Below, one piece after another: positions 16,056-24,156 of a stretch of 64,000 nucleotides of DNA. Position numbers and translations under genes: made by a program. How positions within the stretch are numbered: position 1 is the stretch's first letter; each line of letters opens with the position of its first letter. Source of the DNA: Nesterenkonia sandarakina (GTDB lineage: Bacteria; Actinomycetota; Actinomycetes; Actinomycetales; Micrococcaceae); NCBI RefSeq assembly GCF_003003175.1, contig NZ_PVTY01000005.1:62001-126000 (forward strand), read 5' to 3'. The notes beneath the pieces are model-generated. The model had not been told where the DNA came from. It saw nothing but the letters and a program-made list of their open reading frames with translations, and did no database searches.

Positions 16056-16766
16056 ATGACTCTGACCCCCCGCCCCCGCGCTCGCATGCTTGTCAGCGCG
16101 GGCGGCCTCGGGCTCGCACTGCTGCTCGCCGGCTGCGGCCCCTCGGATCCGGAGCCGACGGAGCAGGAGGAGCCCAGCAACACGATGCCTCAGCCGGAGG
16201 TCGAGGACGACGACTCGGTGCGGCTCCCGCTGGCGATGGTCACCCCCGATGGCCAGTCCGAGGCGGCACCTCTGGATGGCGAGGGCACCCTGGAGGGTGA
16301 GCAGGCTCCGGGCAGTCCAGTGGAGGAGACCGGTGCGGGTCAGCAGACCCAGCAGATCGAGATCGCCCGCACCGCCCCCTTCGGCTGCGGCGACACGGTC
16401 TCGGTCGTCCGGTCCGTGCCGATGGTGACCGAGGACCCCGCGGTGGCAGCGCTGGAGTTCCTCATCGATGACCGGCTGTCCTCCCATGGCTCGCCGGCGT
16501 TCTACAACGCGCTGGCCGCCTCCGAGGAGCTCAGCGTGGACTCGGTCGAGGTCGAGGACGACACGGTGCTCGTCGCCCTGAGCGGCGAGCCGGTGACCAC
16601 CGGGGAATGTGAGTCCTGGCAGATCCTGGCCCAGATCGAGACCACCGCCCGCGTCGCGACCGGCGCCGGCGAGAGCGAGGTGACCGTGGACGGTCAGCCG
16701 CTGGCCGAGGTCCTGGGACTCCCCGCAGACCGCGAGGGGCTGCAGATCAGCCAGATCCAGCACTGA
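16056..16766 (+). CDS. lipoprotein with GerMN-like domain
   Basis: 236 residues. The signal peptide ends in the lipobox LLAGC with lipidated Cys27. An acidic Glu/Asp/Pro-rich linker follows, then a GerMN-like domain from about 110 (GDTVSVVRSVPM, AALEFLIDD, VDSVEVEDDTVLVALSG, and C-terminal QILAQIETTARVA). GerMN domains occur in spore germination proteins and in actinobacterial lipoproteins such as LpqB; the role here is unknown. It should sit on the outer face of the membrane. The gene appears monocistronic and converges on the bkd operon. Confidence 0.75.
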   Translation: MTLTPRPRARMLVSAGGLGLALLLAGCGPSDPEPTEQEEPSNTMPQPEVEDDDSVRLPLAMVTPDGQSEAAPLDGEGTLEGEQAPGSPVEETGAGQQTQQIEIARTAPFGCGDTVSVVRSVPMVTEDPAVAALEFLIDDRLSSHGSPAFYNALAASEELSVDSVEVEDDTVLVALSGEPVTTGECESWQILAQIETTARVATGAGESEVTVDGQPLAEVLGLPADREGLQISQIQH

Positions 16767-16815
16767 GCCGGGCCTGGTCCTCGGGCTCCGGCGCGGCCGA
16801 CCCCGGCCCGCCTCG

Positions 16816-18324
16816 CTAGTCGATCAGCAGGCCCGGCTGCTCCATCACGGCCGCGATGTCGGAGATGAACCGTCCGGCGAGATCGCCGTCGATCAGGCGG
16901 TGGTCGAAGGATCCGCCGATGACCATGACGTCGCGCGGGACGATCTGTCCCTCCACGACCCAGGGCTTCTTGCGCACCGCGCCCAGCGCCACGATCGAGG
17001 CCTGACCCGGGGGCAGGATCGGGGTTCCGCTGTCCAGCCCGAGCGAGCCGATGTTGGTGATCGAGACCGTGCCGCCCTGCATCTCCCCCGGAGTGGTCCG
17101 ACCCTCCCGCGCGTCGACGGTCAGCTGGGTCAGCGCCGCGGCCAGGCCGCGGGTGTTGAACGCATGAGCCTCGTGGATCACCGGCACCACCAGGCCGCGC
17201 GGGGTCGCCGCCGCGACGCCGAGGTTCAGGTAGTTCTTCAACGTGTAGTGCGTGTCATGCCAGGTGGCGTTGACCTGCGGATTGCGCCGCACCGCCCAGA
17301 TGATCGCCTTGGCGGCGAAGAGCATCGGTGAGACGCTCAGCCCCTCGTAGCTGGGATCCTGCTTCAGCACCTGGCGCAGCTCCATGGTGCGCGTGACGTC
17401 GACCTCTTTGAACACCGAGACATGCGGCACGGTGGTCGCCGAGGCGGTCACGTTGCGTGCGGTGGCCTTGCGCACGCCGCGGACCTGGATGTTCTCCTCG
17501 CGCGGTCCTTCGTAGAGCAGGCCCTCCTCGGCAGGGGTGCTCTTGCGGCGACCCGGGGACGGGGCCCCGGGGGCGGGCATCTGACCGGAGGCGCGCTGCT
17601 CACGCTTCTGCCTGGCCTGCCGTTCGACGTCGTCCCGGGTGATCTGCCCGTTGCGGCCGGAGCCGACGAGCTCCCAGACGGCCACACCGAGGCGCTTGGC
17701 CAGGGCCCGCACCGGAGGGCTGGCCCGCGCGACGATGTCGGCGATGTCGGTGTAGGCACCGGCGGCAGGTGCGGGGGCGGCGATCTCGAGTCCCTCGAGG
17801 TCGACCAGGTCCGGCGCGGTGGAACGGGTCCGTGACCGTCGCGAGGCGGAGTCCGCCTTCGGGCCGGAGCCGACCAGCGCCTCGTTCTGCGCCGAATCCT
17901 GCTGTGCGGCGCCCTTCTGCTCGGACTCTGCCCGCTCGGCGTCCTCGCGCTTCTGCGCCGCCGCCTTCTTCCCGCGGCTCGAGCGTGAGCGGCCCGGCTT
18001 GTCCTCGCCGGCGGGCGGCTCGGCGGCCTCCTGGACATCCGTCGCCGCAGCGGCGTCGGCCCCTGGAGCCGCGGACGGGTCTTCGCCCTCGGCGGCGATG
18101 CGGATCAGCGGGGCGCCGACCTCGATGGTCTCGCCCTCGGCGGCGAGCAGCTCGGTGACGACTCCGGCGAAGGGCACCGGCAGCTCGACGAGGGATTTGG
18201 CGGTCTCGATCTCGACCACGATGTCGTTGACCTCGACGGTCGCGCCCACCGTGGTGCGCCAGGTGACGACCTCGGCTTCGGTCAGGCCTTCGCCGACGTC
18301 GGGAAGGTTGAAGGTCTCAGCCAT
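16816..18324 (-). CDS. bkdC: branched-chain 2-oxoacid dehydrogenase E2, dihydrolipoamide acyltransferase
   Basis: 502 residues. The N-terminal lipoyl domain has the lipoylated Lys43 in EIETAKSLVE, followed by a long charged Ala/Glu/Lys/Ser linker. A peripheral subunit-binding domain (PPVRALAKRLGVAVWELVGSG) and a C-terminal catalytic acyltransferase domain with SFDHRLIDGD near the end complete the enzyme. It transfers acyl groups from E1 to CoA. The charged linker is unusually rich in Lys/Arg/Glu compared with Ala/Pro linkers. The ATG at 18324 is preferred over GTG 18330 because the GGAG site is then correctly spaced. It is the last gene of the E1alpha-E1beta-E2 operon. Confidence 0.93.
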   Translation of the reverse strand: MAETFNLPDVGEGLTEAEVVTWRTTVGATVEVNDIVVEIETAKSLVELPVPFAGVVTELLAAEGETIEVGAPLIRIAAEGEDPSAAPGADAAAATDVQEAAEPPAGEDKPGRSRSSRGKKAAAQKREDAERAESEQKGAAQQDSAQNEALVGSGPKADSASRRSRTRSTAPDLVDLEGLEIAAPAPAAGAYTDIADIVARASPPVRALAKRLGVAVWELVGSGRNGQITRDDVERQARQKREQRASGQMPAPGAPSPGRRKSTPAEEGLLYEGPREENIQVRGVRKATARNVTASATTVPHVSVFKEVDVTRTMELRQVLKQDPSYEGLSVSPMLFAAKAIIWAVRRNPQVNATWHDTHYTLKNYLNLGVAAATPRGLVVPVIHEAHAFNTRGLAAALTQLTVDAREGRTTPGEMQGGTVSITNIGSLGLDSGTPILPPGQASIVALGAVRKKPWVVEGQIVPRDVMVIGGSFDHRLIDGDLAGRFISDIAAVMEQPGLLID

Positions 18325-18326
18325 GC

Positions 18327-19322
18327 TCACGCACTCCTCTGGTAGCTGAAGCTGCGGTCCACGGCTTCCAGCATCCGATCGATGTCCGGAAGGTACCGGT
18401 GCTCCTGGGACGACGGCGGGTAGGGCATATGGAATCCGCCCACGCGCAGCACCGGGGCCAGCAGCCGGTGGTGGGCGCGTTCTGCCACGCGCGCGGCGAT
18501 CTCTCCGCCGATGCCGCCGAAGGTCGGCGCCTCGTGCGCGACGATCAGCCGCTGGGTCTTGGCGGCGGAGCGGGCGATGGTCTCGTCGTCGAGCGGGCTG
18601 ATCGAGCGGATGTCGACGACTTCGATGCTGCGCCCCTCGGCCCGGGCGGCCTCGGCGGCGGCCAGCGCCACCGGCACCAAGGGCCCGTAGGTGGCGATGG
18701 TCGCGTCGGTGCCCGTGCGGAGCACCTGGGCGCGGAACGCATCCGGCGCCGGGTTCTCCATGTCGACCTTGCCCTTGAGCCAGTAGCGGCGCTTGGGCTC
18801 GAGGATGATCACCGGGTCGTCGCTGACGATGGCCTGGCGGGTCATCCAGTACGCGTCCTGCGGGCTCGACGGCGCGACGATGCGCAGGCCGGCGGTGTGC
18901 GCGAAGAGCGCCTCGGGAGATTCGGAGTGGTGCTCGATGGAGCCGATGTGTCCGCCGTAGGGCAGCCGGATGGTGACCGGGACCTTGACGTTGCCGTCGG
19001 TGCGGCTGTGCATCTTGGCCAGCTGCGTGGTGATCTGGTTGAACGCCGGGAAGACGAAGCCGTCGAACTGGATCTCGACGACCGGGCGGTAGCCGCGCAT
19101 GGCCATGCCGATGCTGGTGCCGACGATGCCGGACTCGGCCAGCGGGGAATCGATCACCCGGTGGGTGCCGAACTCCGCCTGCAGCCCCTCGGTGACCCGG
19201 AAGACCCCGCCGAGCGCGCCGATGTCCTCGCCGATCAGCAGCGTCTTCGGGTCTGCGGCGAGCTCGTCGCGCAGGGCCGCGGTGATCGCCTTGGCCATGA
19301 CCATCTCTTTGATCCCGCTCAT
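18327..19322 (-). CDS. bkdB: branched-chain 2-oxoacid dehydrogenase E1 beta subunit
   Basis: 331 residues with the transketolase-like pyrimidine domain (LIGEDIGALGGVFRVTEGL, DSPLAESGIVG) and C-terminal domain (VDIRSISPLDDETI, AHEAPTFGGIGGEIAA). Together with E1 alpha it decarboxylates 2-oxoisovalerate-type acids using thiamine diphosphate. Its start overlaps the E1 alpha stop as ATGA and its stop overlaps the E2 start region, so the three genes are translationally coupled. The branched-chain rather than pyruvate assignment rests on overall resemblance and on the valine-degradation context. Confidence 0.93.
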   Translation of the reverse strand: MSGIKEMVMAKAITAALRDELAADPKTLLIGEDIGALGGVFRVTEGLQAEFGTHRVIDSPLAESGIVGTSIGMAMRGYRPVVEIQFDGFVFPAFNQITTQLAKMHSRTDGNVKVPVTIRLPYGGHIGSIEHHSESPEALFAHTAGLRIVAPSSPQDAYWMTRQAIVSDDPVIILEPKRRYWLKGKVDMENPAPDAFRAQVLRTGTDATIATYGPLVPVALAAAEAARAEGRSIEVVDIRSISPLDDETIARSAAKTQRLIVAHEAPTFGGIGGEIAARVAERAHHRLLAPVLRVGGFHMPYPPSSQEHRYLPDIDRMLEAVDRSFSYQRSA

Positions 19323-20455
19323 CGTGCGGTGCCCGCCTCCGTCTGCTCTTCCGCGAATCCTGCTTCGTAGTCCTTCAGCCAGGCCTTCTCGGTCTCCACC
19401 TGGCGGTGCGGCTCCGAGTACACGGTGTCGAAGACGCGTTCCAGGTCGATGGACTCCAGGGCCAGCACGGACTTGCGCATGTCCGCGGCGAGGTCCTTGA
19501 ACTCGGCGTCCACATCGGTGAAGAAGCTCTCGTCGGCGTGGCCCTCGGAGCTCAGCCAGGTGCGGAAGCGCCGGATCGGATCACGGCCCTCCCAGAGCTG
19601 CTCCTCCGCGGAGCTGCGGTACTTGGTGGGGTCGTCGGCGGTGGTGTGGGCGCCCATCCGGTAGGTGACCGACTCGATGAGCTTCGGCCCCCTGCCGGCG
19701 CGGATGTCCCCGGAGAGCCGGCTCGCGACCGCGTAGCTGGCCAGGACGTCGTTGCCGTCGACCCGGACGCCCTCGATCCCGTAGCCCTTGGCGCGGTTGA
19801 CCAGCGGTCCGCGGGACTGGGTCCGGGTGGGCACCGAGATCGCCCAGTGGTTGTTCTGGATGAAGTAGAGCAGCGGCAGCTCATAGGAGGCGGCGAAGAC
19901 CATCGATTCGTGCATGTCGCCCTGGCTGGTGGCCCCGTCACCGATGCAGGCCACGACGATCTCGTCCTCGGCGCGGTCCCGCGGAATGCTGCCCGTGCGC
20001 CGGTCCTGGTTGATCCCCATCGCCCAGCCGGCGGCGTGCAGGGTCTGCGCGGCGAGCACCAGGGTGTAGACGTGGAAGTTGTGCTCGCTGGGGTCCCATC
20101 CGGTGTGCCGGGTGGCCCGGAACAGGGTCAGCAGCTGCTCGGGGGAGATCCCGCGGTAGAGCGCCATGGCGTGCTCGCGATAGGTGGGGAAGACCATGTC
20201 GGAGGACTTGATCGCCGCGATGGTGCCCACCTGGGCGGCCTCCTGGCCCAGTGCCGGCGCCCAGAGTGCGAGCTGTCCCTGGCGCTGCAGCGAGGTGGCC
20301 TCGGCGTCGAGCCGCCGCTCCATCGCCATATAGCGGTAGAGCTCACGGAGCTGCTCGGCGCTCAGCCCGGCGATGAACGGGCTGTAGACCTCGTTCTCAG
20401 TGAGCTTCCCCTCGGGGGTGAGCAGCTGGACGGGCTGCACCTCTTCTGGCTGCAC
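19319..20455 (-). CDS. bkdA: branched-chain 2-oxoacid dehydrogenase E1 alpha subunit
   Basis: 378 residues with the thiamine diphosphate motif GDGATSQGDMHESM ending in IQNNHW (the GDG-X-NN pattern), MVFPTYREH, and the phosphorylation-loop-like YRMGAHTTADDPTKYR. The GTG at 20455 is chosen because GGAGAGGA lies 8 nt upstream and because residues before it are unrelated to the family. It is first in the bkd operon, 78 nt downstream of the HisC-like aminotransferase gene. No E3 dihydrolipoamide dehydrogenase gene is in the window. Confidence 0.93.
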   Translation of the reverse strand: MQPEEVQPVQLLTPEGKLTENEVYSPFIAGLSAEQLRELYRYMAMERRLDAEATSLQRQGQLALWAPALGQEAAQVGTIAAIKSSDMVFPTYREHAMALYRGISPEQLLTLFRATRHTGWDPSEHNFHVYTLVLAAQTLHAAGWAMGINQDRRTGSIPRDRAEDEIVVACIGDGATSQGDMHESMVFAASYELPLLYFIQNNHWAISVPTRTQSRGPLVNRAKGYGIEGVRVDGNDVLASYAVASRLSGDIRAGRGPKLIESVTYRMGAHTTADDPTKYRSSAEEQLWEGRDPIRRFRTWLSSEGHADESFFTDVDAEFKDLAADMRKSVLALESIDLERVFDTVYSEPHRQVETEKAWLKDYEAGFAEEQTEAGTAR

Positions 20456-20533
20456 AGTGTGATCCTCTCCGATGGCACCGCTGATGGACGCCCCGCAGGT
20501 GAGGACGACCACCGTTCATTGTGTCAGCTCGAC

Positions 20534-21640
20534 TCAGGCTTCGAATCTGTAGGTCCGGCACAACTCGATGAATCGATCATTGGCTTCGACCTCACCGATG
20601 GTGACCCGCACACCCTCACCGGGGAAGCCGCGCACCGCCAGGGCCTGGAGCCCGGCCGCCTCGGCGAAGTCTGCGGTCTGCTCGCCCAGCGGGAGCCAGA
20701 CGAAGTTGCCCTGCGCCTCGGGGATCGTCCAGCCGGCCTCGGCCAGGGCCGCGCTGACCCGGTCACGCTCGGCGACCAGCGAGTCGACCCGCTCGTGAAC
20801 CTCGGAGAGGTGTTCCAGCGAGGCCAGCGCCGCGACCTCGGCCAGGGTGGAGACGCTGAAGGGGGCTGCGACCACGCGCAGGTGGCGGGTGATCTCCTGC
20901 CCGGCGATGGAGTAGCCCACGCGCAGCGCTGCCAGGCCGTGTGCCTTGGAGAAGGTCCGCAGCACCGCGACGTTGGGGTGCTTCCGGTAGAGCGCCAGCG
21001 CGTCCAGCGGATCCTCGGTGCGGACGAACTCCTGATACGCCTCATCGATGACGACGACGACGTCGCTGGGCACCTTGGCCAGGAAGGTTTCGACCTCGCT
21101 GTGCCGCAGCGCCGGGCCGGTGGGATTGTTCGGGGTGCACAGCAGCAGCACCTTGGTCTGTTCGGTGATCGCGGCGAGCATCGCCTCGAGGTCGTGGCGT
21201 CCGTCCTGGAGCACCGGGACCGTGACGTCCTTGGCTCCGGCGGTGCGGACCACGATCGGGTAGGCCTCGAAGGACCGCCAGGCGTAGATGACCTCGTCCT
21301 GGCTGCCGTCGCTGTTGGATCCGGCGAAGGCGTTGATGATCTGGGTCAGCGCGCCGAGGCTGCCGGTGCCGGCGACGATGTCTTCGACCGAGACGTCGAG
21401 GACCTGGGCGAGCCCGGCGCGCAGGTTCTCGGCGTTGGGGTGGGGGTAGCGGTGCAGCGTGTCCACTGCGGCCATCGCCTGGACCACCGCGGGGACCGGG
21501 CCCAGCGGGTTCTCGTTCGAGGAGAGCTTGTAGGGCGTGAGTCCCTCGGCCGCCTTCGGCGGCTTGCCTGCGGCATAGGCGGGCAGAAGGCTGACGCTTT
21601 CCCGTGGGGTGATCGACCCGGCGCGTGAGAACATAGTCAT
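20534..21640 (-). CDS. histidinol-phosphate/aromatic aminotransferase-like PLP enzyme
   Basis: 368 residues of the fold-type I HisC/Pat group: YKLSSNENPLGPVP, CTPNNPTG, VVVIDEAYQEF, and the PLP lysine in RTFSKAHGLAALRVGY. Stand-alone copies outside the his operon in Actinobacteria often act as aromatic amino acid aminotransferases (Pat); I cannot decide between the two. ATG 21640 has TAGGAT 7 nt upstream, suggesting a leaderless mRNA. Its start is one base from the start of the divergent membrane protein gene. It lies upstream of the bkd operon in the same direction. Confidence 0.85.
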   Translation of the reverse strand: MTMFSRAGSITPRESVSLLPAYAAGKPPKAAEGLTPYKLSSNENPLGPVPAVVQAMAAVDTLHRYPHPNAENLRAGLAQVLDVSVEDIVAGTGSLGALTQIINAFAGSNSDGSQDEVIYAWRSFEAYPIVVRTAGAKDVTVPVLQDGRHDLEAMLAAITEQTKVLLLCTPNNPTGPALRHSEVETFLAKVPSDVVVVIDEAYQEFVRTEDPLDALALYRKHPNVAVLRTFSKAHGLAALRVGYSIAGQEITRHLRVVAAPFSVSTLAEVAALASLEHLSEVHERVDSLVAERDRVSAALAEAGWTIPEAQGNFVWLPLGEQTADFAEAAGLQALAVRGFPGEGVRVTIGEVEANDRFIELCRTYRFEA

Positions 21641-21641
21641 C

Positions 21642-22031
21642 GTGAGAATCCTACTGGCAATTATTTTGAATGCCCTGGCCCTCGCCGCAGCGGCCTTCCT
21701 CGTACCGGGCATCTACGTGGACGGCGCCGAACAGGGCACCGGGGCGACGATCCTCGCCTTCCTCTTCGTGGGGGCCGTCTTCGGTCTGGTCAATGTGGTC
21801 ATCAAGCCGATCATCTCGCTGCTGTCGCTGCCGATCACCTGCCTGACGCTGGGGCTGTTCGCCGTGGTCATCAACGCGGGCATGCTGGTGCTCACCGCCT
21901 GGCTGACCTCCTGGACCCCGGTGCACTTCGTGGTGGAGGACTTCTTCTGGAGCGCGGTCTTCGGCTCCATCGTGGTGGCCCTGGTCTCAGCGCTGCTCAA
22001 CCGCTTCATCCTGCGCCCGCTCGACGCCTGA
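21642..22031 (+). CDS. four-helix membrane protein of the phage-holin-4 family (PF04020-like)
   Basis: 129 residues with four hydrophobic helices (first VRILLAIILNALALAAAAFLV, then ATILAFLFVGAVFGLVNVVI, LPITCLTLGLFAVVINAGMLVL and FFWSAVFGSIVVALVSALL). VFGLVNVVIKPI and LTLGLFAVVINA are hallmarks of the mycobacterial four-TM holin-like family. Despite the name these are chromosomal membrane proteins of unknown function. GTG 21642 lies one base from the divergent HisC-like start. The 3' end overlaps the convergent hydrolase gene by 45 bp. Confidence 0.82.
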   Translation: MRILLAIILNALALAAAAFLVPGIYVDGAEQGTGATILAFLFVGAVFGLVNVVIKPIISLLSLPITCLTLGLFAVVINAGMLVLTAWLTSWTPVHFVVEDFFWSAVFGSIVVALVSALLNRFILRPLDA

Positions 22032-23492
22032 GCCGCCCACGGCGGGCAGATCCTCCAGGCGCCCGGCCAGTTCTGCAATGGTCTGCTGCAGCCGCTCCAC
22101 CCCGGCGGAGTCCCAGTCGGTGGAGTAGACCGTGGTCTCGTGATCGCCGCGCAGGGACTCGGTGAGCTCCGCGAGCTGGGCCCGCTGGCCCTGGTCCAGG
22201 TGCTCCGGCGCCTGCGCCTCGAGCAGCCGGATGGCCTCGATGTTGTGTGCGAGGCTGTGGCTGGCCCCGAAGACTCCCCCGGGCCGGGCCCGCGGGTCCT
22301 GGCGCTCGTAGGTCACCTGGACCCGCTCCGCCGAGAGCTCGCCGGGCCCGCCGAGCAGGCGCGGCACCGGGTCGTTGGCGTCCTGGAAGCTCGTGGTCCT
22401 GACCCCGCGCGGCGCGGGACCCTCCCGGCCCGGAGCAGCGACCGTGGCCACCTGAGAGATCCGGTACTTGCTCGCCAGGGTTCCCCCGGCGGCGATGTTG
22501 AGCGCATGCAGCCCGCCCAGCGAGTACCCGGTGACCACCAGCTCATCCCCGGGCAGCGCGCCTGAGTCCTGCAGCGCCTGGTCGATCACGCCCTGCAGAT
22601 GCGCGGAGTCATTCGTCCCGGCGTCCAGGAGACTGTTGAGTCCGCGCCCCGCGCTGAGATCGAGCTCTCCGGCGGCGAGTCCGTCCAGGTCGAGCTCCTC
22701 CAGTCCTTCGGGCAGCTCCAGCCCCGGGATGTGGATGACGTGCCGGGCACGCTCTCCCGGCCGGGGTCTTGAGGAGATGCTGAAGTCACCGAGCTCCGCG
22801 ACCTCTGAGTGGGCCTGGAGGTGCTCGCTGAGCCGTTCCACCGGTGTGGCGGGCAGCCGATGGGTCTGCGGCGCGAGCGTCTGGGTGCTCTCGCGGGAGA
22901 TCCGGCGGGCCTTCTCCAGCAGCGACTGGGTCACCAGCCCGGCACCGTCCTCGGTGGCACGCAGCACCGGGTGCTTCCTGGCGAGCAGGCTCAGCAGCAG
23001 CTGGGACCCCTGACCAAGGCTGACCAGGGCGGTGCGCCCCCAGGCGTCGGCGAGCGCCTTGTCTCCCTGCGGGTCCACCAGGTGCGGATAGATCTGCGGG
23101 AACTGCGCGAGGTGCCGCACGGTGCCGAACGAGGACATCAGCAGCGACTCGGTGTCCCGGTAGCGCTCCTGTGCGATGCGCACGGCGCGCGCGGTCTCCC
23201 CCATGGTCCAGGCTCCCACGGAGGCCTCCGCGAGGCTGATCCCCAGCTGGGCCGCGAGCAGCGGGATCCTCGGATGCAGCGCGAGTCCGGCCGCCGAACC
23301 GAAGAGCTCGACGCTGAGGCCGCCCAGCGTGCTGCGCTGCTCCTCGACGATGGCCTCGGCCGCAGTCAGCCCCTGCGCCGCGAGCAGCAGGCTCTCCAGG
23401 ACCAGGTTCAGCTCGGTGGGTCCCCCGTGGGCCTGCACGGAGAATCCGCGCGGCGCCGGATCGCCGTAGTGGTCCTCGGTGATGACGTACAT
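21987..23492 (-). CDS. alpha/beta-fold serine hydrolase with helical N-terminal half, paired with a WXG-like protein
   Basis: 501 residues, no signal peptide. The first ~230 residues are helix-rich and Ala/Leu-rich, without a known domain I can name. The C-terminal half has a nucleophile elbow GYSLGG (Ser324), a likely acid in DANDPVPRL (Asp371 or Asp374) and a likely His in ASHSLAHN (His412 or His416), the order of class-3-like lipases. It probably hydrolyses an ester. It starts 6 nt after the WXG-like gene, so they form an operon. The N-terminal half contains one YRDTE (Y111-E115), matching the YxxxD/E pattern of type VII substrates, but one match is weak evidence. The family is not recognised. 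Confidence 0.75.
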   Translation of the reverse strand: MYVITEDHYGDPAPRGFSVQAHGGPTELNLVLESLLLAAQGLTAAEAIVEEQRSTLGGLSVELFGSAAGLALHPRIPLLAAQLGISLAEASVGAWTMGETARAVRIAQERYRDTESLLMSSFGTVRHLAQFPQIYPHLVDPQGDKALADAWGRTALVSLGQGSQLLLSLLARKHPVLRATEDGAGLVTQSLLEKARRISRESTQTLAPQTHRLPATPVERLSEHLQAHSEVAELGDFSISSRPRPGERARHVIHIPGLELPEGLEELDLDGLAAGELDLSAGRGLNSLLDAGTNDSAHLQGVIDQALQDSGALPGDELVVTGYSLGGLHALNIAAGGTLASKYRISQVATVAAPGREGPAPRGVRTTSFQDANDPVPRLLGGPGELSAERVQVTYERQDPRARPGGVFGASHSLAHNIEAIRLLEAQAPEHLDQGQRAQLAELTESLRGDHETTVYSTDWDSAGVERLQQTIAELAGRLEDLPAVGGSGVERAQDEAVEQR

Positions 23493-23498
23493 CGTCGC

Positions 23499-24005
23499 TC
23501 ACCGGGGCCCGTCGGCGAGGCGCCCCAGCGGCAGACCGCCCTGGGACTGGATGAACCGCAGGAAGCCCTCGGCGCTGTCTGTGGCCTCTCGGGCACGCTG
23601 CACCAGCGCCTGCCCGCTGGCAGCGGCCGATCCCTCGATCACGCCGTCCACCGCGGCGCCCACTCCCCCGGCTCCACCTGCTCCCGCGGCCAGCGCCACC
23701 TCGAGCGCGGCGGCGAGCACCTGCGCGAGGTGCGCCTGTTCGCGCAGGTCATCAGCGATCGACCGGGCGCTCGCGGACATCTCGGAGACCCGCGACTGGC
23801 GTCTGCGGGCTTCCTGCACCTGGTGGAAGGTCACCGCGGTGAACGCCTGCCCGGCAGGAGACTGCCACGCCACCTGCTCCCGGGCCGCGAAGACCGCCCG
23901 CACGCAGTCCTCGCCGCGTTCGGCCACGGCGTCGAGCCGGATCGCCGCCTGGTCATAGTGCTGCGCAGCCTCCTCGAGCTGGTGGGCGGCCCGCGAGAAG
24001 ATCAC
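23499..24005 (-). CDS. WXG100-like helical protein, partner of the serine hydrolase
   Basis: 168 residues. The first ~100 look like a helical hairpin: MIFSRAAHQLEEAAQHYDQAAIRLDAVAER, a turn containing WQSPAGQAF (Trp47...Gly52, a WXG-type turn), then a long helix ending LREQAHLAQVLAAALEVALAAG. A Gly/Ala-rich segment and a short C-terminal tail follow. The shape matches WXG100/LXG-type proteins of type VII secretion, although the exact W-X-G is W-Q-S-P-A-G here. No ESX core genes are in the window. The start (GTG at 24005) has AAGGAGGG upstream. Function unknown. Confidence 0.7.
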   Translation of the reverse strand: MIFSRAAHQLEEAAQHYDQAAIRLDAVAERGEDCVRAVFAAREQVAWQSPAGQAFTAVTFHQVQEARRRQSRVSEMSASARSIADDLREQAHLAQVLAAALEVALAAGAGGAGGVGAAVDGVIEGSAAASGQALVQRAREATDSAEGFLRFIQSQGGLPLGRLADGPR

Positions 24006-24156
24006 GAGTGATCCCTCCTTGGTATCGGTGTGCTGGTGATCGCCAATCTAGGCCCCCTCCCGGGTCGGCGCTCCACCGCAGCGGCGCCCGTGGATCACCC
24101 GGTCAGGCGGCGTCGTCCTCGCCGGTGCTGGGGAAAACTCATGAAAGAATCGGGCC

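Noticed and set aside
19406-21628. 740-codon plus-strand open frame
   Set aside because: Spans the antisense of bkdA and the HisC-like gene; composition of a shadow frame.
21642-22031. Phage holin as evidence of a prophage
   Set aside because: The family is chromosomal in Actinobacteria and no other phage gene is present.
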